Source: Bettongia penicillata ogilbyi
Lineage: Eukaryota > Chordata > Mammalia > Diprotodontia > Potoroidae
Reading direction: 5' to 3'
DNA: 64,000 bases
Assembly (NCBI GenBank): GCA_023548195.1
Contig: JAJHZJ010000575.1
Location: 3,287,859-3,351,858 of the forward strand
Under the pieces are notes generated by a model, which saw only the letters and a list, made by a program, of their open reading frames with translations, was not told the DNA's origin and made no database searches. A program made the translations under genes and the position numbers. Shown here in pieces: positions 50,545 to 63,399 of this stretch (position 1 is its first letter; every line of letters starts with the position of its first letter).

Positions 50545-51140
50545 GGTGTGTCTAGATTTCATGCACAGGATCTCAGAGCTCAAGTGGTTGCATGTGGACT
50601 AGCCTCTCCTCTATAGTCCTAGGACAAGTGACTCCTGTGCCAGGAAGCTCATTCCTCCTGGGGCAGCACATATCTTTGAGACAACTTTGGATGATGGGAA
50701 CTTTTTTCCCTGATGTCCAGCTAAGCTCTGACCCCTCTGCCTCTTTGACCCTTATTTCTCCTGGTTCGATTCTCTAAGATCAAAGAATATGATCCTTCAC
50801 ATGGTTGGCCCTTTAGATTTCTGAGGGCAGCCCCCTCATCAGCCTTCTGTGATCTTGGCTAAAAATGCCCATCCTCAGATGGCACAGTCTCCAGGTCTTT
50901 CATCATCCTGGTTACCTTCTGGATGGTTCTAATTTAGCAACATCCTTTCCAAATTGGGGTGCCCAGAACTGAGTCAAATGCCCCAGCTTCTGTGCTCTTG
51001 GCTAAAAATGCCCATCCTCAGATGGCACAGTCTCCAGGCCCTTCATCATCCTGGTTACCTTCTGGATGGTTCTAATTTAGCAACATTCTTTCCAAATTGG
51101 AGTGGCCAAAACTGAGCCAAATGCCCCAAATGACCTGCAT
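50545..51140 (-). mobile_element. CR1/L3-like LINE fragment, antisense, with internal tandem duplication
   Basis: Shares 'cttatttctcctggttcgat', 'ggcacagtctccaggtcttt' and 'ggtgcccagaactgagtcaa' with the other antisense copies. Part of it is duplicated in tandem (see 50844-51128). Confidence 0.65.
50844..51128 (+). repeat. Tandem duplication, 143 bp period, two copies
   Basis: 'ttggctaaaaatgcccatcc' at 50855 recurs at 50998, and the match continues for about 130 bp with roughly seven differences by eye. The two copies differ less than unrelated copies of this repeat family do, so this is a local duplication. Confidence 0.9.
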
Positions 51141-51299
51141 AATTTTCAGTCATATTCATTCATCTGGAGTTGGGATGGGTATCTACTGTTTCCAACAAGA
51201 CCCACCATTTTATGGTGATAGAAAACCCCTCCCTAACTGATAAAGCTCCCACTGCCCATGTAGACCAGTACCTGCTGCTCTCTGATGTTTTAGCCTTAA

Positions 51300-51420
51300 G
51301 GAGCCACCTGAGGTACTGAGAGCTTAGTGACCCATCCAACATCACAGAGTCCATGCATATCAGAGGAAGGACTCGAACCCAGGTCCTTCTGGGCCTGAGG
51401 TCATCCCTTTGTCCTCTAGG
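51300..51420 (-). mobile_element. SINE fragment, antisense
   Basis: 'aggaaggactcgaacccagg' is a reversed tRNA B box. Confidence 0.55.
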
Positions 51421-52439
51421 AAACACTATCTCTCTGGCTGCTGGGTTCTTAGCAGAGAATGCACTGATTTCTGTGATCACAAGGCTCCATGGAAATGGAG
51501 GAAGTTGCTTCTGGAAGGATAAAGAAAGTCCTGAGTTCTCCTCCTTCAGCGGTACTTTTCCCCTTTTGGCTCAGAATAATAACTTACTGAGCCCATAGGG
51601 ATAAAAAGCAATGAGCAGCTTCTCAGCTCTAGTTAGGAAGAAAATAGCCTGAGGGGAAGGATGTCCAGTGGTTAGCTCCCAAAGAGGAGGTGTGAGGCTG
51701 ATCCCTCCCTCCCAGGCCCTTCCAGGCCTAATCCAAGGCCAATGACCTGCCCCTGCAGCTACTCTCCACTCTGGCCTCTGGGGCCCAGGCATTCAAGCAG
51801 GGCTCAGGCTGCTGCAAGGGGAGGATGAGTGCTGGCTCTGTGTCTTTCCACAGCTGTACTCCAGTGGCTCTTCCTTCCCCACCAGAGGACAGGGCTGCCT
51901 TTCTCTAGCGGCCAAAGGTGCTGAGGACAGCGGATTGTTAGCTGGGACAATGCGGGGATTGATCAGCGACAGAGACAGAACTGCAGTCTCCTCAATATCA
52001 CTTCCCGTGTGGAAGCAGGGTCCTGAACCCTCAGGGGAGCTTTGAGTGCTGGGGCCTACGGAAATCCAGTTACAGGAAACGAGAGTCCTCCCCCTCCTCT
52101 GCTCAGATGCCAGCCTGACCCTCCCCTGGGGGCTCTTTCTTGGAAAGAGAGTTTTCCTCTCTAAAGACAGAATGGCTCAAGAGGTCAGAGGACAGAAGTG
52201 AGAGATTCTAAGGTGAGAAAGAAAAGCCTCATCAAGATCATTTACTGGGCAGTGAGCGTATGGTCCAGGATGGACATTAACAATCCCTTCATTTTCCAAA
52301 TGAGGGAAATGAGGCCCAGAGAAGGATCCCAGGATGGTCACAGATCTGAGAAGGCAGGGCCCTGGGAAGCCACCTAGCCTACCCTGGGGGAAGGGGGCAA
52401 GGACATCTCAAAGACCCCCTTTTTAGCTCCTGGCCCTTA

Positions 52440-52640
52440 GAAAGCCAAGTAGTACAGGGAAGAGAGGGCTAGATTTGAAGTCTGGTAACCTGGGTTCTAC
52501 CCCAAGGGTCTGCTTTCTCTCTTCGTGACCTAGGACAAATCACTTTCCTTCTTTGGGCCTCAGTTTTAATCCTCTGTAAAAGGGGAAGAAGATTGGATGA
52601 GGTGCCTTTCCTCAACCAAATCTCCTAATTCCCTAACTTT
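52440..52640 (+). mobile_element. CORE-SINE (MIR-like)
   Basis: 'ggtaacctgggttctacccc', 'gacctaggacaaatcacttt', 'gtaaaaggggaagaagattg'. Confidence 0.65.
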
Positions 52641-52889
52641 TGTGCCAGCAGAGCTTTCTGCAGGTCCCATGTGCTCCTGCTTCCTTGTCCTCCCATGTCC
52701 CACATTAAAGCTACCAGGTCAGTGACCATATTTTCTCTTTCTCAGTCTCTAGACTTGTAGGCCCAGTCAAACTGTAAACCTCAGCATAGCACCCTAGCCA
52801 AATGTCTTCATCTTACAATAAACATCACATCAACAGATGATTGAACCATGACAGGTCATAGGAGCATCTCCTCCAAGAAATTACTGAAA

Positions 52890-53190
52890 CAACTTGTGAA
52901 TCTCCCATATCCAAGGCCACCCACCATGCCATTCATTCAGTCCAGCCTCACGAGAGACCCTTCTCCTGCCTACTCTAGCAAAATCAGCCTTTCTACTGTT
53001 CCTCACACAGCTCACCATCTCCCAAGTCCATGCCTTTTCACGGACCATTCCCACGCCTGGAATTCATTCCCTCCTCTTTCAGCCTCATAGAAATCTCTTA
53101 CTCTCTCCAAGACTTGATTCAAATGTCTTTCCTGATCTGCCCAACTATGAGGGTCCTCCCTTCCCAACCTTGCATTTATTCTGCATACAG
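52890..53190 (+). mobile_element. L2 3' region
   Basis: 'aagacttgattcaaatgtct' and 'ttcctgatctgcccaactat' follow the L2 3' region. Confidence 0.7.
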
Positions 53191-53234
53191 CAGGACTTAA
53201 ATTATTGTTGGTTGGTCGAGCCATTCCTTCCACC

Positions 53235-53340
53235 AGCACTTAATAAGCTAGGTGTTTAATACTGTGGGCGAGTGCTAGACGATGGAGATAAACGGGCAGA
53301 AATGAAAATGTCTTTACTCTAAAGGTGCTTATGCTCTTTC
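53235..53340 (-). mobile_element. L2 3' region, antisense
   Basis: 'cagcacttaataagctaggt', 'gcgagtgctagacgatggag', 'actctaaaggtgcttatgct'. Confidence 0.5.
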
Positions 53341-53939
53341 ACTCCCTAAAGCATGCCGGGGGCTTTGACCCACGGGAGACATTCTCTTAGTATTAGTCTG
53401 CATTAATCACTGATGCCAGTGAGCTTCCTGAGACCACCAGACACTGCGGGGATGGGCTGTCCACTGAGCCACAGCCGTTGGCTTTCATCCACCTCTGCTT
53501 CCAAGGATTTTCCCTGGACCCTCCAAAACATTTGTTTCCTGTTTCCAAATGGCTAGTTTTTTACTGTGTAGCATGGGACAGAGGTGTGGAGGTGAGGGGT
53601 GGAGTCTAGATTTGGAACAGAGTCAGGGTAGGGAAGTTTTAGAAGGAGGGAAAATGAGTGCTCAAACCACAAATCCATTGGAAGTCAGCCTTCCTTCCCC
53701 TGCTTCCTGAGTTAGTGGAAATCATGGATCTCTACCCTTCCAGTGGGACTTGGTTTATGAGGTAGAGGGGAAGGTGTCTTCAGTTTTCAAGCTCAAAATG
53801 AATAGGGAAAGCCCACTTTACAAAAATCTGCTGAAAAACAGAATTACCCGGCTGTTGAGAGTTCTAAGGGGTTAGGAATGAGGGTGAATGAAAGTCATGA
53901 CATTAACCATGTCCTATCCTCTGTCTCTGCTAGACTGAA

Positions 53940-54165
53940 ATTTCCATCACAGCAAGTCTGACACCTAGGTACTTTTACAAGTCTCATAGTGTCTAGCACA
54001 ATGCTTTGAGAAAACTATGCACTGGACAAGTGATTGCTCAATCATTGATCTATTGAATAAATTCTTTCCATGGGGACCTACTGATTTCTCCTTCTCATCA
54101 TGACCCTAGCAGATTGATCTACACACAATAGTCCTTTAATAAATATTTGCTGAATGAATGGACTG
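53940..54165 (+). mobile_element. L2 3' end(s)
   Basis: 'tagtgtctagcacaatgctt' and 'ctttaataaatatttgctga'. Confidence 0.65.
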
Positions 54166-54234
54166 CATGGTGCTTTATTTGAAAGGTTTATCCCAAATGT
54201 GAAAGAGCACATCACATCTCAGAGAAGGTGAGGA

Positions 54235-54510
54235 TGAGTCATTGGCATGCCCCAACTGGCATGGAGCCAGGAGACCCAGGTTCAAATCCCAGACCTGCTG
54301 CTTAGTACCTGTGACCCTGGGACAATCCCATCTTCTCTCTGGGCTTCCATGTTCTTATTTGTCAAATAAGAGGGTTGAATACCCCCCTAACCTGATGCCT
54401 AGCTGCCTTGTCTCCCTCTCCTTTGTTGGAGATGTTGGAAAGGCAATTCTTATTCAGTGGTGGGTTGGACTCAGAGCCTTGTAGCTCTAAGAGATTCTGC
54501 AATCTCTAAG
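54235..54510 (+). mobile_element. CORE-SINE (MIR-like)
   Basis: 'aggttcaaatcccagacctg' (B box) and 'gttcttatttgtcaaataag'. Confidence 0.7.
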
Positions 54511-55009
54511 GCCTGTTGTAGACATTGTAAACTTTTTACAGACATGACTACTTCTTTGTATATCCGTGGAACCCACTCCATGGTTTATTTTCATTCAGGA
54601 ACTGGTTAATGGCAGACTCTTTCACCCCACCCCTTTCCTCAAGTGCCCCAACTCTCTCCTCTTGAAGATTGTGTGAACTTAGGGACTGAAAAACTAACAA
54701 TAATATTAACCAATTAGGGTTAGAATTTGGGAAGGAAATTAGATTTTTTAAATTCTATCAAATACATTTTGGAATCAAGCAGAAATTTTTTCATGATTTT
54801 TTGAGGAATTATCCAGATTACAATAAGACCCTTACCAATGGCACCAGTGATCAATAATTGGCAATTTTATGGGAACTATATTGCCTATTAAGGGACAGAG
54901 ACAAAAAAGAAAAAAGTGGTCACAGCACAGTCAGGAGTATCTTGCTCCTTGGAAAGGCTAGTCTGAGCTGATTACAGCAATCAAAAGTCTCAGATTGGTC
55001 AGGGACCTT

Positions 55010-55210
55010 AACCATATTATTAAAAGCAGGATTCCCCTCTATTGCAACCCTTACAGGTGGTCATCTGGCTTGTGGTTGGATACCCCCAGTGATGGGAAGA
55101 TGATCCCTTTATAAGGCTTTCAGAACGCTTTCTGCATAGCTCTAGTTCATATGGAGTTCTTTCTCATACTGAGTTGAATCTCCCTTGCTATGACGCCACC
55201 CATGGATCAC
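55010..55210 (-). mobile_element. CR1/L3-like fragment, antisense (diverged)
   Basis: 'ggtggtcatctggcttgtgg' and 'tactgagttgaatctccctt' fit the same element weakly. Confidence 0.4.
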
Positions 55211-56429
55211 AGGTGGGACTTTGGAGCTACCCCTGGTCAGGCTTGCATTGGGACTGAGCCACACCACGCACCTATCTGGTAGATTTGGAAACAGTTGTTG
55301 GTTCTACAGAAGAGCAGTAAATGCATGGAGCCAATCATGTTTATTTGGGTGACCTTTCTTAGAGTGCTGCCATGTTGTAAACAGGTGGCTGTACCTAGAG
55401 GCTTGGGGCTAATGTAGCGGTACTAGGGAAAATATGGGGAAGCTTGGTATTGTATTGTGCACACCTGTTACGAACTTGAGCTCAAAAGGCCCTAGAGACA
55501 AAGTCATGATAATTAGGAACAGTCGGTCACAGTGGGTGCCAGTCTTGGCATTTGCACCTTGGTTGTCTTCTTGTCGTATGTTGGGGTCTGACAAGAAGGA
55601 CCTACTCCCATGAAGGGAGAGGGGAGTGAATTGTCCAGAAAGGAAAGGCCACACACCTCAAAGGGAGGGATGGGCTAATGGAGTTTTGAAGGTAGGTGGG
55701 GGGCTGGGTTTGAGTTGTATCACTGTGCTCAGCGGGGCTTCTGGCTTGGGGGAAGATAGTTCAACCCACTCAATTCCTCAGTAAACTGCATTCAACTTAA
55801 GGGCATCCTTAGAAGGGTCTATTCTTTATCTCCCTCTCCTATCCCCCTGCTCTGCCCCTAGCCATCCATTTCCAGGTACCATAGGATAGCATTTAAGCTA
55901 GAAATAATATTGATTCTTGGGGCTAGAGGAAAGGTAGATTCTTTGGATCGCATTCTAAGTACATTCCTTATGGACATTCCCACTTTGGGAATCAGAGTCC
56001 TTCCCGAGCTTGAAAGGCAAAGATCCACCTGAGCACACCTTCTGTATACAGGCCCTGATTCTGTAGGTATGTGTGTCTGTCTGTCTGTCTCTCCTCTCCC
56101 TGTGAGGGTCTGGGATTATGGAATACAGCCCCTTTCTGGATCCATGCTCTGCAAACACTTTCTGAAGAATATTTATAATGGTGTCACACACTGAATATTT
56201 TATGAAGATCCTGCTGGTGATATAGTATCCTCTCACTCCTGGACAAAAGCTTCTTTCCTGCCATCAATCAAGGGGAAACCAGTGGAACAGATTCAAAAAG
56301 GGATGGGCAGTAGGAGGCAAAGAGTCTATTCCTCCAACTGCAGAATCTTCCTTGTTCTCGCATATATGAGGACTAGCACATCTGCTGGATGAGATGCCCT
56401 CCATCCATCTTGGCAAGCAAAAATGGGGC

Positions 56430-56640
56430 TTTTCACTATGTTGACTTAGAGTCAGAGATGTTCAAAGCTGAAGACTGAGATTAGTCTAGTACAACTTCAG
56501 CATTATGGATGAGAAATCACTCTTGATACTTTGCTCTATGGTGATCCCCTGCTCAAGGCCAAGTTCAGCCTCTTTCTCTCTAGAAGCTCTCTTGGTCTTT
56601 AGAGAAGCTGAGACCTTTTCTCCCTGGTCTTTGGAGGGCC
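56430..56640 (-). mobile_element. CR1/L3-like fragment, antisense (diverged)
   Basis: Partial resemblance ('gatgttcaaagctgaagact', 'ctctagaagctctcttggtc') to the other antisense pieces. Confidence 0.35.
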
Positions 56641-56669
56641 CCCCTTGCCTTCACTTACCATAACTGACA

Positions 56670-56890
56670 TTTCTATTGCACCTGAAAGTTTGCAAAGCAC
56701 TTTATATACATGACACCATTGGATATTCAAAACAGTCCTTTGAAGTGTGTACTCTTCTTATCCCCACTGCACAGATGAGGACAGTGAGACTGGGAGAGAA
56801 CTTGCCCAAGGTTACACAGTTACTGTCTGAAGCAGGATTTTAATTTGGGTCTTCCTGACTCCAAGTCCAACACTCTTATCAGCTAGACTT
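56670..56890 (-). mobile_element. CORE-SINE, antisense, near complete
   Basis: 'gcacctgaaagtttgcaaag' (3' part), 'ctgcacagatgaggacagtg', 'ccaaggttacacagttactg', 'cttcctgactccaagtccaa'. Confidence 0.8.
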
Positions 56891-59069
56891 TCTTTCCTGC
56901 CGCCCACATACTTTTCATTGTCCCCTGATTATCAGACACAGAAATTCCTCAAACAAGCCTCACCTCTGTTTGGAGCATGGAATGCCTTGCTCAGCCCCTT
57001 GAGCCTGAGCATACCTTGGGTTGCCTTACCTTTATCTAGCAATCTTTGGGGAAAATTTACCTTCCCCCTTTATCTCTTCCCTTCTTTCTTTCCTCCTCTC
57101 CCCCCTTCCTTTTCTCCATTGCTTTTCTTACATCTCCTATTCAACAGACTTCTGTATTATTACAAAATGGGCATTTCTAAAGCCTTCCAATCAAAAGCCT
57201 TTCCATATCATCTCTACTTGTACCTTTCTTTTCAAAGTGTTCTGGTAAGTTTTGGGACCTGGGTTTCAACAGTCTCTTCAGGATGGGAGTTACTCATCTA
57301 CTGCTTCAAATGTCTCCCCCAACTTCTTATGCTGGCTAGGGTTGGCTGGGATGATTTCTGGTTCCCTCAGAGCTAACCTGCTAAGCTTCATTGCCTTTTG
57401 AAGGATGAAATAGAAATGAAAGAAGAGATTGATTTTTATAGACAATTCTTCTCACCCTCAACCTTTGCTTATCTCAAGTATTTTGCTCAAAACCATGGAA
57501 AACAATTCTGAATGAAAAGGAGAGAATGGAACAGAGTGATACCTCCGAGTCCAGTGTCAGGCGATTGTGGGAATCTCAGTCTGCTGAGAGGGAGAGTGTA
57601 TAGATAGATAGGGGGAGAAGCTTGGGAAATCACTCTGAATCCCTAGACATGGACCCTGGCTGATTTCTCCCACTGTAGTTTTATCCAAATGGAAGAGATG
57701 AATATATCTTGAAGTGACTGAAAACCCAGGAAGGATGAAAAGTGAGGGGAGAGAGGGGAGCAGGAACAGAGAGAGAAAGGAGGGTGAGGGCGTGTGGCAC
57801 TAAGGGATGAGGAAAAGAGGGCAGACACTAACCACAAGATTGGTGAGGTGCAAAGATGGCATGCTCAGACCAAAGAAAAGCCTTTTAAAAGGAAGACAAA
57901 AGTGAAATAACCCCTCCCCACCAATTTTGCTAAAGCTTTGTAGAGAGAGCCAGCAGCTAAAAAAAGAAAGAAACTAAAAAAGGATATATGGAAAAAAAAT
58001 CAAAAGACAAAGGACCCAATTATCAACCAGTCAGAGCACAGTTCACAGGAAATGTGGCCTGCACAGCTGCTGCCCAGGGATGCCCATCCTGAGTCCAACC
58101 AAAAAGACTCAGGAGATTCAAAATAAAGGCCCTCCAGAGACCAGCCCACAATGGGGCTTTGGGGAGGGAGGTTCTCCTTCTTTGGTTGATTTTATTCATT
58201 TTGTAAATTTTGTAAAATCTCAGATTTCCCAAGAGGAAAAAAGAAAAAATTGGAAGAACCCAGCTCTTTCTGTTGGAGACTGCAGGAGCCTACATGCCAT
58301 TTCTTGCCTGTTCCCGGGGTCTTCTTGCTCTGGGCTCTTTCCCCTCCCACACCCTCATTCGGAAAATTTCCTTTGCTGGAGGAGGGAATCCTCAAAGCTG
58401 TCCCAGGTATTAAGAAAGACAGAGCTAGAATCTGATCTGGCTGACTTTTCCCTAGAGCCTCCCAGAAAGCTATCTCCTCCCTAGATTTCTCTAGCCTTTA
58501 CTGGTTTTTAAGACTCTTGGACATTATTCCTCAGGAAGAATCTTCCTATGGAGCAAAGCTGGCAAGTCTAGACTCATTTTTGTCCATTTCAAGAGCTTTT
58601 TTTTAAAATCAAGACCACCATCTTTCACAAACTGATGAGCTCTGTGACTGTGACACTGTTTTTCCAGAAGGTCACTTGAAAGCTGATTATTACTCAGGAT
58701 TCATTGAATGATGCAGTGAAATCCCATTTTATTGACCTTCTCTGCTAGATAGCTCCCAGGCTGAACTCAAATCAAGCCAGTGGGGGTTTCCCAATCCAGT
58801 CTAGTGACTGGGTGAAGAACCATATTGCCTGGTGGGCCTTCAGACACTTTTCTCCATGACCTGGACCAGAGGAAGAGTGAGTTCAACTTCCAGTGGCTGT
58901 TACATTAGACTTCTTGGAGAAAGCACTCTACTCTCTGCAGCCTAGGTCCCACATGGAACCTCTGAAGATGCCCGATTTCTTCCTCTGACAATAAAATTCC
59001 TTTTATTTCTTGCATAATAAAAATATCCAAATGTTGTCATGTTCCCTTTGGACTGGCCTTCCATTCTGG

Positions 59070-59260
59070 CACATCAATCACAGGGGTAAGATTGAAAAGG
59101 ACCTAAACTTTTTTCTAGTCCAGCTATCAGATTTTACAGAGGAGAGAACTGAGACCCAGAGAAGTGAAATGACTGGTCCTGGGTCACACAGGGCACAGCA
59201 TGTGCTCAAGTGAGGATTTGAACCTGGATTCTTTGACTCAAACTCCACCACTGGTTTGAC
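59070..59260 (-). mobile_element. SINE core, antisense
   Basis: 'ggtcctgggtcacacagggc' and 'gaggatttgaacctggattc'. Confidence 0.7.
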
Positions 59261-59389
59261 TCTCCTCTCCTTCTACTGCACATATTCTCCATGGAGCTAA
59301 TAATATCCCATCTTTCATCTGACTTGTCACGAACAAAGTCCTCTCAGTCTGGATAGCAGTTTGCTTGCTGTTACTAGTGATACCTTATG

Positions 59390-59600
59390 TCACTAGAGTG
59401 CTATAGTCTCTCCAAAGCCCTTTCATCCAAGTGAGCCCATCTAAACCTCACAGCAACTCTGTAATAAGCATGGAAAATATTTTTATTCCCATTTGACAGA
59501 TGAAGAAATTGAGGCCTCAGAGGGACATTCAATGATTTGCCTAAGGTCACAGAACTAGTTTGCAGCAGAGTTGAACCCAAGTCTCCTAGACTGGTGTTAC
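59390..59600 (-). mobile_element. CORE-SINE, antisense
   Basis: 'tttgacagatgaagaaattg', 'gcctaaggtcacagaactag', 'gagttgaacccaagtctcct'. Confidence 0.75.
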
Positions 59601-59737
59601 ATACACACACACATACATACATATACACACACAATACAATATACACATATGTACATGTATATATACACACATATATTTATATGTGCATATGTATCTATAT
59701 ATCTACACACGTATGTGTATATGCACACACACATATA
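59599..59737 (+). repeat. AC/AT-rich microsatellite
   Basis: Alternating purine-pyrimidine units (CACACA, TATATA, CATACA), could form Z-DNA; the Tyr/His/Thr-rich frames are artefacts. Confidence 0.95.
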
Positions 59738-59989
59738 CTTTTTTCCTTGGCATTTTTCTCATGTCTCTGTTCCACTTCACACAGAGCGTCCCTTCTATGG
59801 TCATGGGCCCTGGTATCACAAACTCACACCCACTAGCATTTGAATTATTCATGAAACAGGAACAGATCAATTATTTTTTGCTAATTTTAGAGCCTGCAAC
59901 CAGGGGTTCATGAGAGCTTCCAGGAGTAAAATGAAAGCAACCACAACCAAGAACTTTAAAGCTGAATGTTATGTGCTTTCCATCTCATT

Positions 59990-60150
59990 TGTGACAGAGA
60001 TGAAGTCAAGACTAGCAGCTAGAGACATAGCTTTAGGGCTGAGTTTGAGCCCTGCTTTTGACACATTAGCTGTGTGACCATGGGCAAGCCACTTATTCTC
60101 AGAGTGCCACAAAAGATTCTCTAAGACTTATCCAAGTTACAGAAGCCATC
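59990..60150 (+). mobile_element. SINE fragment
   Basis: 'gagtttgagccctgcttttg' and 'gtgtgaccatgggcaagcca'. Confidence 0.65.
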
Positions 60151-60595
60151 CATGTGCATTGGCAGAGGGAGTTCCCCATGTCAATGAAATCACACAGTAA
60201 AAGCGAGAAAGATGACTAGCTCCTATAACTAAGGTCATCAAGGGTCGACCACAGCTCCTACTTCTTCTACCTCTCCCCAATGGTCTTCCTTTGGCAAGTT
60301 CTTCAATGGATTCTACCAGACTCTGCTGAACGGCAGCTGCCTAACCCAGTTGGTCACTTCCCCATGATTCCTAAAGACTCTGTGTCAATAGCCCTAGAGC
60401 CCCCATGTTGAAAATGGTTCTACTCTACAGAGATGTCCCATGCCCTTGGGCTCTCAGGGCATAGGAATGGTAGGATCATAGCCCTGAACATCTGTGGAAT
60501 TGGTGCCCTCACAGATCCAATCGTGCTCAGACCGCAGTTCCCTCATGCGAAAGAGCTAGTTCCCTCCCAGCATGCTCTCCTGAAACCTCACCAAC

Positions 60596-60889
60596 CTTCC
60601 TACTAAACTGAACAGGGGGGAGCGGTCGTAAAATGGATCCCGGCCACCATCACACAGCGAGCACTCTGGAAAGATGTCTTCCTCGAAGTCCTCCTCCTCC
60701 TCCTCCTCATCCTCCTCCTCCTCCTCCTCCTCATCCTCCTCCTCCTCCTTCCCCACATGCTGCTCGTCAGCAGGCTCGGTGATGTCGGAGTCGGGGTTCG
60801 AGAAGGTGGGGGAGGGGGTGAGATCAGCCATGCGCTCGCTCATGCATGTGTTGAAAAGAGGAGAGCTGTTGCAGCCAGAGACATCTGAG
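60596..60889 (-). CDS. KIF1A: KIF1A cassette exon, acidic poly-Glu (exon 25b-like)
   Basis: 294 bp, 98 codons, symmetric phase 2/2, so it can be skipped without changing frame. The acceptor ends aacctcag; the donor GTTGGT is weak. It encodes SSDVSGCNSS, then NTCMSERMADLTPSPTF, then an acidic run of about 20 Glu/Asp residues from GAG/GAT repeats, then EEDIFPECSLCDGG, and ends DPFYDRSPLFSLVG. The final peptide nearly repeats the end of the upstream exon ([14 protein letters not shown]). Human KIF1A has an equivalent alternatively spliced exon, called 25b, reported mutated in hereditary sensory neuropathy type 2; that equivalence is from memory of the family. The sequence shows in-frame skippability, not actual splicing. 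Confidence 0.9.
60688..60750 (-). repeat. GAG/GAT codon repeat coding poly-acidic tract
   Basis: On the plus strand this is a run of CTC/CTT/CAT triplets inside the cassette exon. On the coding strand it is GAG interrupted twice by GAT, giving a Glu-rich tract. The interruptions should lower slippage, but the tract is still a candidate for length differences between species or alleles, always in multiples of one residue. Confidence 0.9.
60841..60846 (-). promoter_or_regulatory. UGCAUG (RBFOX-type) motif inside cassette exon
   Basis: The coding strand reads TGCATG, the Cys-Met codons of NTCMSER. UGCAUG is the known RBFOX binding hexamer. Its position inside a skippable exon makes regulation plausible, but the codons may be kept only for the protein. 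One hexamer alone is weak evidence. Confidence 0.35.
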
Positions 60890-62122
<1,233 letters not shown>

Positions 62123-62339
62123 TTATGGGGGTGGGTGGAGGGAAAGAGACCTTGTAGAGTTGAACAATGGGGAGGAAACTCTTCCTGCGTTCATGACCAA
62201 TTGGTGTCAGTGTGGGACAAAGCCCCAGTTATCCCACATCCATTGTTATACAGTGTGAGGTCACCAAACTCTTCTTCAAGTCTGTCTGGCAGGACCCCCA
62301 ACATGAACTTCCCTAATAAATACCTTTAAAGAATCAATC

Positions 62340-62510
62340 CAAGATGATAGGATCACAGAGTTAGGGCTATAAGGGAAAAACATTTTTTCAGATGGGGAAA
62401 CTGAGGCTTCTAGTGGTTAAGTGAGTTATTCAGGGCTACAGAGCAGCACAAGTAGTGTTTGAGCTTATGTTCTCTGACTCGAAAGACCATTCTCTAGCCT
62501 TCAGATTTAT
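62340..62510 (-). mobile_element. CORE-SINE, antisense
   Basis: 'cagatggggaaactgaggct' and 'gtgtttgagcttatgttctc'. Confidence 0.7.
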
Positions 62511-62739
62511 TCCAGACTGAATTCTTATCCACTTAGGGTTTTGGGTTTTCCCTTTGGGCGAAGCATATACATAAATACCTAGAAGGTTGGCTAATAGAGA
62601 ATGGCAGCACTTTGAGTCTCACGGCCCCGAACTTGGCTTAGCTCATGAGATATCTCCTCCTGTGTGGTTCCCTAGATATTAGTGCTTTTTATCCACCAGT
62701 ACGTGTATTTGTTTATCTTGGCATAAGTGGTAATCACAG

Positions 62740-62830
62740 TAGAATGAAAGCTCCTTGAGGAAAGAGATTATTTCATTTTATCCCTAAAGTCTGACATACA
62801 ATAGGTGCTTAATTGTTGGGTTAAATGAAT
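62740..62830 (+). mobile_element. L2 3' end
   Basis: 'gaaagctccttgaggaaaga' and 'tacaataggtgcttaattgt'. Confidence 0.7.
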
Positions 62831-62959
62831 GACCTCACTGTGTTCATTCTCACCACCCTGAATCTGAAGGGGCGTGAGCTGCCAAGAGAGAAGTCCTGAC
62901 TTGTCTGCTTTTTTCCAGTCAACCAATTACTTTCACTGAAATGAGATAATTAACAAAAT

Positions 62960-63205
62960 TGTTGTGGTTGTTTTTCGGCTGTTTTTGGTTGTGACCCTAT
63001 TTGGGATTTTCTTGGCTGGAGTAGTTTTTCATTTCCTTCTCCAGCTCATTTTACAAATAAGGAAATTGAGGCAAACAAGGATAAGGAGCTTGCCCAGGGT
63101 CACACAGCTAGGAAATATCTGAGGCCGATTTGACTTCACAAAGATGAGTCGTCCTGACTAGAGGCCTGGAGTTCAACCCACTGTGCCACTCAACTATCCC
63201 AGAAT
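62960..63205 (-). mobile_element. Marsupial-type tRNA SINE, antisense, near full length
   Basis: 'gtgaccctatttgggatttt', 'tttcatttccttctccagct', 'gaaattgaggcaaacaagga', 'gcccagggtcacacagctag' and 'cactgtgccactcaactatc' form, in order, the reverse of a SINE very common in opossum and other marsupials (from memory). Confidence 0.85.
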
Positions 63206-63399
63206 TGATTACCCATCTGTGAATCACCTGGGGGGTGGCAGGTTGGGTTGGGGTGGATTTTTGCTCTTGCACTAGTTTCTTTACAACATACTCTACTCCT
63301 TACCTATCTGCCCTGATCATTAGACAGTCCATGTTCAGAGAATGAAAATTAACATGAGGGTGTTCGAAGGAAAATTAACTAATAATGGGTGTTCTGTGA

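Noticed and set aside
59401..59913. Tyr/His/Cys-rich open frames on both strands
   Set aside because: They arise from the AC/AT microsatellite and a SINE.
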